A stretch of DNA of 64,000 nt, from contig CAJXRP010000013.1 in NCBI GenBank assembly GCA_913060495.1, positions 35,479 through 99,478 of the forward strand, in the 5' to 3' direction. The position numbers and the translations under genes were made by a program. The notes beneath the pieces are model-generated. The model was not told where the DNA came from and searched no databases. It saw nothing but the letters and a program-made list of their open reading frames with translations. Shown here in pieces: positions 27,980-36,981 of this stretch. Source of the stretch: an uncultured Gammaproteobacteria bacterium. Its GTDB lineage: Bacteria > Pseudomonadota > Gammaproteobacteria > Pseudomonadales > Pseudohongiellaceae. Each line of letters begins with the position of its first letter. Position 1 is the first letter of the stretch.

Positions 27980-28270
27980 CTATAAGACCATCTTCACGCT
28001 TTCGAGGGCCTTTAATTCATCGAATAGATTCTGCAATTGATCCACGCCGGTTGCAGCTATAGTGACTCTTACCGAAATATAGGTATTTTTCTTACTTGGC
28101 CGCAGCTCGATTAAATCGGAAGGTATTTTTCCTGCGTGTCTTTCTACAACCATTATTACTTCTTCATGAAACTCTATACTTGCCACCCCAATAATCTTGA
28201 TCGGGTAGAGGCAAGGGAATTCAATTTTAGGCGCTGTCTGCTCGGCGCTCGGGTCTAGCTCTTTTGACAT
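27980..28270 (-). CDS. ybeD: YbeD family protein (DUF493)
   Basis: A 96-residue DUF493 protein with the family pattern FPCLYPIKIIGV..EFHEEVIMVVERHAG and the ACT-like beta-alpha fold. It is always found between dacA and lipB in Gammaproteobacteria; a regulatory role in lipoylation has been suggested but not shown. Here it is 4 bases from dacA and 1 base from lipB. Confidence 0.93.
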   Translation of the reverse strand: MSKELDPSAEQTAPKIEFPCLYPIKIIGVASIEFHEEVIMVVERHAGKIPSDLIELRPSKKNTYISVRVTIAATGVDQLQNLFDELKALESVKMVL

Positions 28271-28274
28271 TAGC

Positions 28275-29495
28275 CTATCCCGAAAACAAATTACTGAATA
28301 AAAGAGTAATCCAATCGACGAAGCGCTTGAGAATGCCGCCCTGCTCCACAGCCTGCATAGAGACTACATCGCCTTGGTAAAGAATATTGTCATCTAGTAC
28401 TACCCGAACCTCACCCATAATTTGTCTATCACTAAGTGGCGCACGAATCACCTCATCCACATCCACAGTGGCCGTCATGGACTCAGCCTGACCTCTTGGG
28501 ATAGTAATATAGACTTCATCTTCTATGCCCAGATCTACAGAATTCTGTGCACCGGAGAAAATCGGTACATTAGTCAGCACCTGATCCGTATCGTACAATT
28601 TGTGCGTCTCATAGTAGCGAAAACCGTAAGTCAGCAATTTCTGCGTCTCTATAGCACGGGCTTCCTCACTAGCTGTGCCCATGACCACTGAGATCAAACG
28701 CATGCCGTCGCGCTCAGCCGAGGCCACTAGGCAGTAACCCGCCGCGTCGGTCCAACCTGTTTTCATTCCATCAACATTACGATCGCGGAATAGCAGAGTA
28801 TTTCGATTAGACTGTCGAATGCCGTTGTAAGTAAATTCTCGCTCTGCATAGAGAGGATAGAACTCTGCATGCTTGTTAATTGTGGCCTGCGCAAGAAGGG
28901 CCAAGTCACGAGCCGACATCGTATTGTAGTAAAGCTCAGTATCCAATCCGCTGACGTTCATAAAGAAACTTTGCGTGAGTCCAAGCACTTCAGCATATTG
29001 ATTCATCATGTCCGCGAAAGCTTCTTCACTTCCCGCAATATGTTCGGCGATTGCCACGCTGGCATCGTTTCCAGATTGAATGATGATGCCGCGCAGCAAG
29101 TCTTCTACTTCGACCTGGGTGTCTACACCGACAAACATTTTGGAGCCTTCCATGCGCCAGGCTTTCTCGCTGATATGTACTTCATCTGTCAGCGCTAAAT
29201 TGCCATTGAGAATCTCTTCGGTAGCGACATAGGCAGTCATTATCTTTGTGAGACTAGCAGGCGGAAGCGCTTCATCGGCATTCTCTTCAATGAGTATCTG
29301 TCCAGTCTTTGCATCCATCAAGATGTAGCTGGTTCCAGCTATCTCCGGAGGCCTGGGAATGATAGCGGGAGCAGCAAAAGAAATATTGCTCGCTAACATA
29401 ACCAGCGCCATGAGCAGAGAGAGACCTCTCATTCGCGGCGCTGAATGTGTTGGGCGTGATGACTTAGAGCGTGATGAAATAGAAAAAGATGACAT
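28275..29495 (-). CDS. dacA: D-alanyl-D-alanine carboxypeptidase (PBP5/6 type)
   Basis: A 406-residue low-molecular-weight penicillin-binding protein that trims the terminal D-Ala from peptidoglycan stem peptides. Active-site motifs are SLTK (residues 81-84), SGN near 144 and KTG near 247. A signal peptide follows a basic N-region (ends about SFAAPA), and a PBP5 C-terminal beta domain and amphipathic anchor helix (KRFVDWITLLFSNLF) complete it. The ATG at 29495 is preferred over TTG at 29543; GAGACGGA is well spaced for the ATG. Confidence 0.94.
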   Translation of the reverse strand: MSSFSISSRSKSSRPTHSAPRMRGLSLLMALVMLASNISFAAPAIIPRPPEIAGTSYILMDAKTGQILIEENADEALPPASLTKIMTAYVATEEILNGNLALTDEVHISEKAWRMEGSKMFVGVDTQVEVEDLLRGIIIQSGNDASVAIAEHIAGSEEAFADMMNQYAEVLGLTQSFFMNVSGLDTELYYNTMSARDLALLAQATINKHAEFYPLYAEREFTYNGIRQSNRNTLLFRDRNVDGMKTGWTDAAGYCLVASAERDGMRLISVVMGTASEEARAIETQKLLTYGFRYYETHKLYDTDQVLTNVPIFSGAQNSVDLGIEDEVYITIPRGQAESMTATVDVDEVIRAPLSDRQIMGEVRVVLDDNILYQGDVVSMQAVEQGGILKRFVDWITLLFSNLFSG

Positions 29496-29593
29496 AAAAA
29501 TCCGTCTCGTTTGAATGTAATGAGTTGTGAAATGACGAATCAATTGATGAAACTGGTCGCGGCTGTTACTCGGTGATAGCGTATGCTGCCAAG

Positions 29594-30466
29594 CTATTCA
29601 GTAACAGTGTACGGGCTTCCCAAGTTAGCAGCAACAACACTTTGGCTAACTCGTTGGATTTGACCAGGATCAGAAATTGGGCCGACTCTAACTCTGTGTA
29701 AAACTCTGTCGTTCGATGTATTCACCGAACGAATAAACACGGGCAAGCTGGTAATTTCTTCTACCCTGCTTGAGACTTCTCTAGCAGCGCTTAGTTCCGA
29801 AAACGCCCCTACCTGTAAATATTTACCGGCGGCAGAACTCATCCGCAAGGTCTCGTTTTGCGTTGAACTCGCGGCACTCACTCCGCGATCGCGGACAGCA
29901 CCAGACGCGACAATAGACTCCAACTGCACGCGAGCGGTACCTCTGTCTGCGTAACCGAGCTTTAGTGCTGCAGCATAAGATAAGTCGATAACACGGTCCC
30001 CATGAAAGGGCCCTCTGTCATTGACTCTTACTACTATGCTTCTGTTGTTATCTAAATTTGTGACCCGCAAGAAACTAGGAATAGGCAAAGACTTGTGGGC
30101 TGCAGATACCTGATACATATCAAACACCTCCCCATTGGATGTCTTGTGCCCGTGAAATTTCTCCCCGTACCACGAGGCGACTCCACGCTCGTTGTAGCCC
30201 TCTTCAGTTGGCAGCACTGAATAGCTCTTGCCCAGCACTGTATAGGGGCTGCGATTGCCTGCCATGGTGCGGTTTAATGGCTCGGGAATAACTTCTGGAA
30301 TTGCAGCAAGATCGACGTTTCGAGTCGGAGCACGGTCCTGCGAAATACTGTAGCGTCCCTTATTCGGTGACTCGGGAGTTTGCTCTGGCGCTGGCGTGGA
30401 GCTACAAGCAATCATAGCCAGTAAAATCGGCGAAACCAGTGTAATTCTCAACACATTACTGTTCAT
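29594..30466 (-). CDS. rlpA: Septal ring lytic transglycosylase RlpA
   Basis: A 290-residue lipoprotein; the lipobox LAMIAC puts lipidation at C21. The RlpA double-psi barrel (about 90-185) has GVASWYGEKFHG, MYQVSAAHKSLPIPS and VRVNDRGPFHGDRVIDLS with the catalytic Glu/His/Asp. A SPOR domain (about 215-290) binds denuded glycan at the septum. RlpA cleaves such strands. ATG at 30466 is preferred over GTG at 30478. It sits between dacA and rodA; mltB, often between rlpA and rodA in Pseudomonas, is absent. Confidence 0.93.
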   Translation of the reverse strand: MNSNVLRITLVSPILLAMIACSSTPAPEQTPESPNKGRYSISQDRAPTRNVDLAAIPEVIPEPLNRTMAGNRSPYTVLGKSYSVLPTEEGYNERGVASWYGEKFHGHKTSNGEVFDMYQVSAAHKSLPIPSFLRVTNLDNNRSIVVRVNDRGPFHGDRVIDLSYAAALKLGYADRGTARVQLESIVASGAVRDRGVSAASSTQNETLRMSSAAGKYLQVGAFSELSAAREVSSRVEEITSLPVFIRSVNTSNDRVLHRVRVGPISDPGQIQRVSQSVVAANLGSPYTVTE

Positions 30467-30691
30467 GTAAATTCCCACGTCAACGCAGCTCTAAAACTTC
30501 TTCCTTGATTCCTTAGTGCCCAAAGGCTCTCACTTGGTCACAGAAAAACTAAGGGTACCTGAAGAATAACGTCCGATCTGACAATTGGTTTAGCGGCAGC
30601 AATGAATCTTAACCCAGCTATCTCGCAGAAATAGTGACCAAGTCGCTTTTTGACGCAACAGAAATAGCTTAAATCATTGAAATACAAAGAC

Positions 30692-31840
30692 TTAGACTGA
30701 GCGACCACGCCCATGGGTTTGAACCGACATCAAAAGACCAAAACCAATAAATAGCGTGACGACAGAGGTCCCACCACGACTCATTAACGGTAACGGCAGG
30801 CCTATCACCGGCAATAACCCAGACACCATGGCCATGTTAACGAACACATAGAAGAAGAACGTTAAGGTAATGCTGCCGGCAAGTAGTCGGCCAAACATAT
30901 CGTTCGCCGAAAAGGCGATATAGCAACCACGAGCAAGCACAAACAAATACAGCGCAATGAGAAACAACACGCCAAGCAAGCCAAATTCCTCTGCCAAAAC
31001 AGCGAGTATAAAATCAGTATTACTCTCCGGAATAAAATCCAAATGTGATTGAGCGCCCTCACCCCAGCCTTTGCCATAGACACCACCGGAACCAATGGCA
31101 ATCTGCGATTGAATAATATTGTATCCAGCGCCTGTAGGGTCTCGATAGGGGTTGAAGAACGTCAGTATTCTATTCTTCTGGTGTTCCTGAGCGAGGAAGA
31201 TAAACCATGCCGGCGACGCGAGCAGTAGCGCAATAAACCCGGCAATTACAATTCGCCAGCGTATGCCGGCAAGTAATACGACGAAGATACCCGACATGGT
31301 AACCATGATCGCCGTACCAGTATCGTTCTGAATAATAATCAACGCAGCCGGCACCAAAATCATCACTGCAGACCAGAATAGATGTTTGAATCTCGGGGGG
31401 AGCGGACGACTCGCTAAATACCACGCCATCAACATAGGCACTACGAATTTCATCAACTCAGAGGGTTGAAAGCTAGGCAAACCTGGCAAATCGAGCCAGC
31501 TCTTCGCTCCATTTGCTTCAACGCCGATCACTAGCACCAATCCCAGCAACCCTAATCCAGCGGCATACAGTGTAGGTGCCCATTGCCTAAAGAAGTGCAC
31601 ATTGAATTGCGCGACGATAAACATGACCACGAGACCGACGACCATGGTTAACGCCTGCCTACGGACGACGGGAACATCTCCCCCGCTAGCGCTGAATAGT
31701 ACCAATAAGCCAAAGCCGCAAAGCAGGGTTATGCCAATCAGCAGAGGGGGGTCGGTATGAATCGTATGCCAGATAGATTTATTGTATCTGGACTTAGAAT
31801 CGAGTCCGTCGGACTGTCGTATGAAGTCTTGGTTATTCAT
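30692..31840 (-). CDS. rodA: Rod shape-determining peptidoglycan polymerase RodA
   Basis: A 382-residue SEDS glycosyltransferase with ten membrane helices that polymerises glycan for cell elongation with its partner PBP2. Signatures: SWLDLPGLPSFQPSELMKFV (catalytic region), KGWGEGAQSHLDFIPESNTDFI and GLPLPLMSRGGTSV at the end. The ATG at 31840 overlaps the mrdA stop by 8 bases and is preferred over TTG at 31852; overlap implies matched synthesis of the two partners. Confidence 0.96.
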   Translation of the reverse strand: MNNQDFIRQSDGLDSKSRYNKSIWHTIHTDPPLLIGITLLCGFGLLVLFSASGGDVPVVRRQALTMVVGLVVMFIVAQFNVHFFRQWAPTLYAAGLGLLGLVLVIGVEANGAKSWLDLPGLPSFQPSELMKFVVPMLMAWYLASRPLPPRFKHLFWSAVMILVPAALIIIQNDTGTAIMVTMSGIFVVLLAGIRWRIVIAGFIALLLASPAWFIFLAQEHQKNRILTFFNPYRDPTGAGYNIIQSQIAIGSGGVYGKGWGEGAQSHLDFIPESNTDFILAVLAEEFGLLGVLFLIALYLFVLARGCYIAFSANDMFGRLLAGSITLTFFFYVFVNMAMVSGLLPVIGLPLPLMSRGGTSVVTLFIGFGLLMSVQTHGRGRSV

Positions 31841-33806
31841 CGACCAAGGCAATTAGTTCGTCATCTACAGAATTCAACGCAGCGAAATCGATCTGCAGAA
31901 TGTCCAACAGGTAAGCGTCTGTTATTGTTTTCGCAATAGGCCCGGCAACACTACTACCGTGCTCGCCGTTCTCAACAAAGACAGCAATAGCAATCTGAGG
32001 CTTTATGTTTGGGTTTTCAGCCGGCGCATACGATATGAACAAGCCGTGATCCTGATTTAAATCAGACACTTGAATATCATCACTCTTTATAATTTCCTGA
32101 CTGATACCAACAACCTGAGCGGTTCCTGACTTACCCGCCATTCTATAAGGCATTTCTCTATCTGCCATGGCTATAGCTTCATAAGCTGTTCCGTATTCGC
32201 GGAATACATCATTGTAAGCACGATGTATTACCATCGACATCGACTCTTCGATATAACGCCAATAGTCTGGATCGTTTACCACGACATCGGCCACCGGCTC
32301 AGAAATTTCGGGCAGATAAGGTTCTCCGTCAATTGCCTTCAGCATACGCGGCTGAACAACCTTCCCCTTGTTCGCCATAATCGACGCTGCAGTGGCTAGC
32401 TGCAATGGGGTCGCCCACATATAGCCCTGACCAATAGAAGAGTTTATCGTGTCGCCTGGGTACCACGGCTCGTTTCTAGTGGCACGCTTCCAATCACGAG
32501 AGGGCAAAACACCAGTTCTAGCGTAATTGATGTCGACTGCAAAATTTTGCCCAAATCCAAACTGAGACATAAACCCATGCATGGTATCGATGCCCATGCG
32601 GTTACCCAGATCGTAGAAAAAAGTATCACAAGATTGATAAATGGCTTTCTGTAGATCCGTGTGTCCATGCCCACCGCCTATAGCGGTTCTCAAGGTATAG
32701 TCACCCCAACGGTAACTCACTCCCGGCAAGCGAAAATAGCCTGGATCCTCGATCGTGAATTCATAGTCAACGAGTCCATGATGAAGCCCACCCAAACCAA
32801 GAAATGGCTTTACCGTAGAACCGGGTGGATACGGGTTTGTCGACCTATCAAACAGAGGCGTGTTGATTTCGTCAGTTACAAGTACGCTATAGTTCTTGTT
32901 ACTAATCCCCGTAACAAACAGGTTGGGATCGAAGCCGGGTTTACTCACCATGGCCAAAATACCGCCAGTATTTGGATCTATCGCAACCACTGCTCCACGA
33001 AAATTTCCCAGCGCTTCCTCTGCGACGATCTGCAACTGGCTATCAAGGTAGAGAGAAATATTCTTGCCAGCAATTGGATCAGTACGATCAAGTCTACGCA
33101 TGACCTGACCTCTATTGTTCTTTTCTACAATTTCATAACCTACTGTACCGTGCAGCAGGTCTTCGTAGGTTCTCTCTATTCCAGTCTTGCCAATATGGTT
33201 AGTGCCGCCATAATTTTCTCGCTCCTCCTCATTCAGAGAATCTAGCTCGGCACGATTAATTTCTGACACATAGCCTACCGAATGCGCGGCAAGGTCCGCG
33301 AGAGGATATTGCCTCACAAATTGGGGCTCGATTGCGATGCCAGGAAGCTTGTGGCTATTAACAGCAATCTTAGATTTATCTTCATCACTGAGGACGTAGC
33401 GTAATGGCACTGAAGAAAACGGCACGCGATTTCTACGCAATCGATTGTTGAACTGTTCTCTCTCATCACTAGACAAGCCTATGAGCGAATCGAGATGATC
33501 CAGAGTCTCGTCGAGATCTCCGACCTGCTCACGCACAACTGTCAAATTGAATATCGGCTGGTTGTCGGCTAGTAGCTGACCTCTATTGTCAAAAATTAGA
33601 CCCCGGGCAGGAGGCACATATTGGGAGTGCAGTCGATTCCCATCGGAACGAGCAGAGAAATAGTCGTACTGAGAAACCTGAAGATTGAATAGCTTTATAA
33701 TCAGAGCAACAAATAGCAGCACGACCAATACGCCAGCCACAACAAGACGACGGCCAAATAACTGCGCCTCTGCCTCGTGATCTTTAAGCTGCCATTTTCC
33801 TGCCAT
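31833..33806 (-). CDS. mrdA: Penicillin-binding protein 2
   Basis: A 657-residue monofunctional transpeptidase cross-linking new glycan during elongation. One N-terminal membrane helix (about 24-44) precedes the PBP dimerisation domain and the transpeptidase domain. The active-site Ser is in PPGSTVKPF (near residue 328); SCDTFFYDLG supplies the SxD motif and KSGTAQVV the KSG. The ATG at 33806 (MAGKWQLKD) is chosen over a TTG five codons upstream. It is coupled to rodA. Confidence 0.96.
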   Translation of the reverse strand: MAGKWQLKDHEAEAQLFGRRLVVAGVLVVLLFVALIIKLFNLQVSQYDYFSARSDGNRLHSQYVPPARGLIFDNRGQLLADNQPIFNLTVVREQVGDLDETLDHLDSLIGLSSDEREQFNNRLRRNRVPFSSVPLRYVLSDEDKSKIAVNSHKLPGIAIEPQFVRQYPLADLAAHSVGYVSEINRAELDSLNEEERENYGGTNHIGKTGIERTYEDLLHGTVGYEIVEKNNRGQVMRRLDRTDPIAGKNISLYLDSQLQIVAEEALGNFRGAVVAIDPNTGGILAMVSKPGFDPNLFVTGISNKNYSVLVTDEINTPLFDRSTNPYPPGSTVKPFLGLGGLHHGLVDYEFTIEDPGYFRLPGVSYRWGDYTLRTAIGGGHGHTDLQKAIYQSCDTFFYDLGNRMGIDTMHGFMSQFGFGQNFAVDINYARTGVLPSRDWKRATRNEPWYPGDTINSSIGQGYMWATPLQLATAASIMANKGKVVQPRMLKAIDGEPYLPEISEPVADVVVNDPDYWRYIEESMSMVIHRAYNDVFREYGTAYEAIAMADREMPYRMAGKSGTAQVVGISQEIIKSDDIQVSDLNQDHGLFISYAPAENPNIKPQIAIAVFVENGEHGSSVAGPIAKTITDAYLLDILQIDFAALNSVDDELIALVDE

Positions 33807-33996
33807 AATTTGAATTTCCAAGCTGCAACTAGATTAGTCGGCTAAGGGGTTAGCCACTTAAGGACTGCTTCCTTCTTGATCTTCGACAACAAGCCCGACA
33901 AATAGTTTTGCCATGACTGCAATTTACCCTTAGAACCGGAGTTTAGCGCGCTTAGTGCGATATTTTTAGTGAAGCAAACTCAAAAATAACGATCGC

Positions 33997-34467
33997 CTAG
34001 CTGCGATGATAAGGGTGCCCCTTGATGATGCTGATAGCCCGGTAGAACTGCTCAGTAATCAGCACCCGAACCAAAGGGTGAGGAAATGTCAGCGCAGATA
34101 GTGACCAACGTTCTGACGCTCTTGCTAAGCATTCTGCCCCCAAGCCATCCGGCCCGCCTATGAGTAGACTTAGATTGTCGCCGCGCTGCCGAAAATCCGC
34201 TATCTTACCCGCCAGATCTTCGGTGCTGAATGACCTACCACCGACATCCAACGCTACTACGTAGTCTCCCGATGGAATCGAGGCTAAAAGCGCATCACTC
34301 TCTTTCTTTCTACATTGCTCTATATTGCTGTTCTTGGTGCGCTTTGCCATCGGTATTTCTACTAGCGAGAAATCAAGGTCTGCCACCATTCGCTTTTCGT
34401 ATTCCGCGATACCCGCAAGCACCCAAGCTGGCATCTTCGTGCCGACACTCAAGACTCTCACCTTCAC
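33997..34467 (-). CDS. rlmH: 23S rRNA pseudouridine-1915 N3-methyltransferase
   Basis: A 156-residue SPOUT methyltransferase acting on 70S ribosomes at m3-psi-1915. The trefoil-knot SAM site is LLIGGPDGLG, followed by LSALTFPHPLVRVLITEQFYRA and the C-terminal YHR. Length equals the family norm (155). Its ATG overlaps the rsfS stop as ATGA. The 190-base gap before mrdA shows no gene. Confidence 0.97.
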   Translation of the reverse strand: MKVRVLSVGTKMPAWVLAGIAEYEKRMVADLDFSLVEIPMAKRTKNSNIEQCRKKESDALLASIPSGDYVVALDVGGRSFSTEDLAGKIADFRQRGDNLSLLIGGPDGLGAECLARASERWSLSALTFPHPLVRVLITEQFYRAISIIKGHPYHRS

Positions 34468-34829
34468 GCGGAAGGGCTTTCCATTTTAGTATCGACGCCA
34501 GGCTTTGTTTCAAAATTCCAAAGTTCTTCCAAGTTATACAGCGCACGCACCGGCGCCAACATCAAATGCAAGACAACACCACCCAGATCAACAAGGATCC
34601 ATTCAGAGCCGAGCTTACCTTCCATGCCCACCACGTCCTGCCCCGCATCCTTCACCGATTTGTTCACCGACTCCGCCAGCGCCTTCAGATGCGTGCTCGA
34701 AGTGCCAGTCACGATGACCATGTAGTCTGTGATCGAAGTTAATCTTTCAACGTTGATACATCGAATTGATTGACCCTTTAGGTCCTTCACCGCCTCAACA
34801 ACTATTTCTGATAATTCTGTACTATTCAA
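34464..34829 (-). CDS. rsfS: Ribosomal silencing factor RsfS
   Basis: A 121-residue RsfS/Iojap protein that binds uL14 on the 50S subunit and blocks subunit joining when nutrients are short. Motifs: DLKGQSIRCINVE, TDYMVIVTGTSSTHLKALAE and GSEWILVDLGGVVLHLM. It lies between nadD (22 bases) and rlmH (4-base overlap), the conserved order. Confidence 0.96.
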   Translation of the reverse strand: MNSTELSEIVVEAVKDLKGQSIRCINVERLTSITDYMVIVTGTSSTHLKALAESVNKSVKDAGQDVVGMEGKLGSEWILVDLGGVVLHLMLAPVRALYNLEELWNFETKPGVDTKMESPSA

Positions 34830-34851
34830 ACTGCAGTCTCACTCTAGTTAA

Positions 34852-35484
34852 CTAATTCTGATAGAGACTATTGTCTCTAATATATTGAACGACTTTTGCA
34901 TCAAGCTCCGCCGACACATCATCGCCCCTCGTTATCTTCTTTCTTATCTCACTCGACGCCATATCGTAGTCGAAGTCCTCGCAAAACATGATCTTGCCAT
35001 TGGCGCTCGACAGCATCTGCTCACTCGAGTCTACTCGCCTATGTTTGACATCAACGGCATTGAGCGTTTCATCCGAAAGAATAGCGCCAGTTCTCGACAA
35101 AACCAGCAGATGACTTAATTCCAGAATCTGCCGCCAATCGTGCCAGTCGGGCAGACTATTAAACGAATCAACACCAAGCACGAACACCAACACACTGTGT
35201 TGTTTCTTAAGTTCGGTGAGCGTATCGACCGTATAGGACACTCGATCCCTTTGCAGCTCGATTGGATCAACTTCTATTTTTGGATAGGAAGCGGTCGCCA
35301 GTTCGAGCATTGCCATTCGATGCTCGGCCTGCGTAGCAGGCACAGCCTTATGATTCGGCAAATGGCAGGGGATCATCTTCAGCCTCTGCACAGACAAGAA
35401 TTCGAGAGCAAACAGTGCGGCGCTCACATGCCCCTTGTGTACTGGGTCAAACAATCCGCCAAGTACGATCAAGGGAGAACTCAT
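34852..35484 (-). CDS. nadD: Nicotinate-nucleotide adenylyltransferase
   Basis: A 210-residue nucleotidyltransferase making NaAD from NaMN and ATP in NAD synthesis. The nucleotide-binding motif [11 protein letters not shown] is at residues 9-19, and the second motif is SSEIRKKI near residue 180. The LP.HK segment ([11 protein letters not shown]) is also conserved. Start overlaps the proA stop by 4 bases (ATGA). Confidence 0.95.
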   Translation of the reverse strand: MSSPLIVLGGLFDPVHKGHVSAALFALEFLSVQRLKMIPCHLPNHKAVPATQAEHRMAMLELATASYPKIEVDPIELQRDRVSYTVDTLTELKKQHSVLVFVLGVDSFNSLPDWHDWRQILELSHLLVLSRTGAILSDETLNAVDVKHRRVDSSEQMLSSANGKIMFCEDFDYDMASSEIRKKITRGDDVSAELDAKVVQYIRDNSLYQN

Positions 35485-36740
35485 TGTCGAATATGCCCGT
35501 CCCCCAACACGATGTACTTCTGCGAAGTCAGACCCTCAAGGCCTACTGGACCGCGCGCATGAAGCTTGTCTGTCGAGATGCCAATTTCCGCACCGAGACC
35601 ATATTCGAATCCATCCGCGAATCGCGTAGACGCATTGATCATCACCGAACTCGAATCAACTTCTCGCAGGAACTGCTGCGCGCGCGAGTAGTCCTCGGTC
35701 ACTATAGATTCCGTGTGTTGCGAACTATAGAGATTGGTATGACTAATCGCCGCATCTACATCGGCAACGATTTTTATCGACAATATTGGCGCTAGATATT
35801 CTGTTCCCCAATCCTCTTCAGAAGCTGGGTTAACGCCCTCTACAAGCGCTCGTGTATTTTCGCAGCCACGTAGCTCTACACCCTTCTCTAGTAATTGGCC
35901 GCATAGAGCAGGCAGCACCTCGGCGGCAATGTGTTCGGCGACCAGCAAGGACTCCAAAGTACAGCACGTGCCATAACGCTGAGTCTTCGCATTGATCACA
36001 ATCGGTATCGCCTTTTCGAGATTCGCCTTGTCATCGATATAGACATGACAATTTCCATCCAGGTGTTTAATTACCGGCACTTTCGCATCGGCACTAATCC
36101 TAGCGATGAGGCCTTTTCCACCCCGAGGAATAATTACATCTACGAATTCAGGCATAGTAATCAAAAGCCCTACCGCGTCTCTGTCGGGTCGATCTAGAAC
36201 TTGAACCACATGCTCATTCAAGCCTGCCTTCTCTAAGCCTGTCTTGATGCAAGCCGCAATGGCTTGGTTCGAATGAATAGCTTCTGAGCCGCCGCGTAAG
36301 ATTGTAGCGTTGCCAGACTTCAGACAAAGGCTTGCCGCCTCACAGGTCACATTGGGCCGTGATTCGTAAATTATGCCAATAACTCCGAGTGGCACTCGCA
36401 TCTTGCCGACTTGAATGCCGCTAGGGCGATATTTAAGATCTGAGATAGCGCCAACTGGATCATCGAGAGTCGCCACCTGTCGCAGCCCCTCAATCATATT
36501 ATCGATTCGCGCCGTATTCAGTTCCAGCCGGTCAAGCAAGGCGGCATCGAGCCCCTTCTCCTTGCCTGCCAGCATGTCCTGCTCATTGGCCTGCATAAGC
36601 TGGCCTCGATTGGCATCGATCGCCTCGGCGATAGAATTGAGAGCCTTGTTTTTCTGCGCCGTACTCGCCTTAGCGATCTCGCGTGATGCCTGTCTCGCCT
36701 GACGACCAAGCCGCTGCATGTAGTCTTCTATATCGGTCAT
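35481..36740 (-). CDS. proA: Glutamate-5-semialdehyde dehydrogenase (gamma-glutamyl phosphate reductase)
   Basis: A 419-residue aldehyde-dehydrogenase-fold enzyme that reduces gamma-glutamyl phosphate with NADPH in proline synthesis. Catalytic Cys is in [14 protein letters not shown]; other signatures are [22 protein letters not shown] and [16 protein letters not shown] at the C-terminus. It heads the minus-strand block proA-nadD-rsfS-rlmH-mrdA-rodA, the order seen in Pseudomonas. proB is not in the window. Confidence 0.96.
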   Translation of the reverse strand: MTDIEDYMQRLGRQARQASREIAKASTAQKNKALNSIAEAIDANRGQLMQANEQDMLAGKEKGLDAALLDRLELNTARIDNMIEGLRQVATLDDPVGAISDLKYRPSGIQVGKMRVPLGVIGIIYESRPNVTCEAASLCLKSGNATILRGGSEAIHSNQAIAACIKTGLEKAGLNEHVVQVLDRPDRDAVGLLITMPEFVDVIIPRGGKGLIARISADAKVPVIKHLDGNCHVYIDDKANLEKAIPIVINAKTQRYGTCCTLESLLVAEHIAAEVLPALCGQLLEKGVELRGCENTRALVEGVNPASEEDWGTEYLAPILSIKIVADVDAAISHTNLYSSQHTESIVTEDYSRAQQFLREVDSSSVMINASTRFADGFEYGLGAEIGISTDKLHARGPVGLEGLTSQKYIVLGDGHIRQ

Positions 36741-36867
36741 TTTGCTTACTTCGTTTCGCCCTTACTGAAAATAATATTCAATCAAATTGATAGCGATTGC
36801 TTGAAATTTGCAGCCTGCGACAAATATACATCCCCGCAAAGCCACTCATAGCGCTCCAAAGTAGCGA

Positions 36868-36873
36868 ATTATA
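36868..36873 (-). promoter_or_regulatory. Candidate -10 box for the proA-led operon
   Basis: On the minus strand GGTTATAAT gives a perfect -10 with extended-type G about 130 bases before the proA ATG. No clear -35 is visible. Assignment rests on position and sequence only. Confidence 0.3.
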
Positions 36874-36981
36874 ACCCAAATACCGCGGATGCGGGCTCAA
36901 TGCACAGATATTGCGTAGACAGGCGGCAACCCCAGCCTTTATGCTCTATGCAATCCAAATTAGTTCATACAGGTAGCAGTA

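Noticed and set aside
32661..33245. 194-codon frame antisense to mrdA
   Set aside because: It lies wholly inside the PBP2 gene on the other strand; the translation is low in recognisable structure and the PBP2 reading has all catalytic motifs.
34230..34742. 170-codon frame antisense to rlmH and rsfS
   Set aside because: It covers two conserved genes on the opposite strand and its His/Arg-rich translation has no family features.
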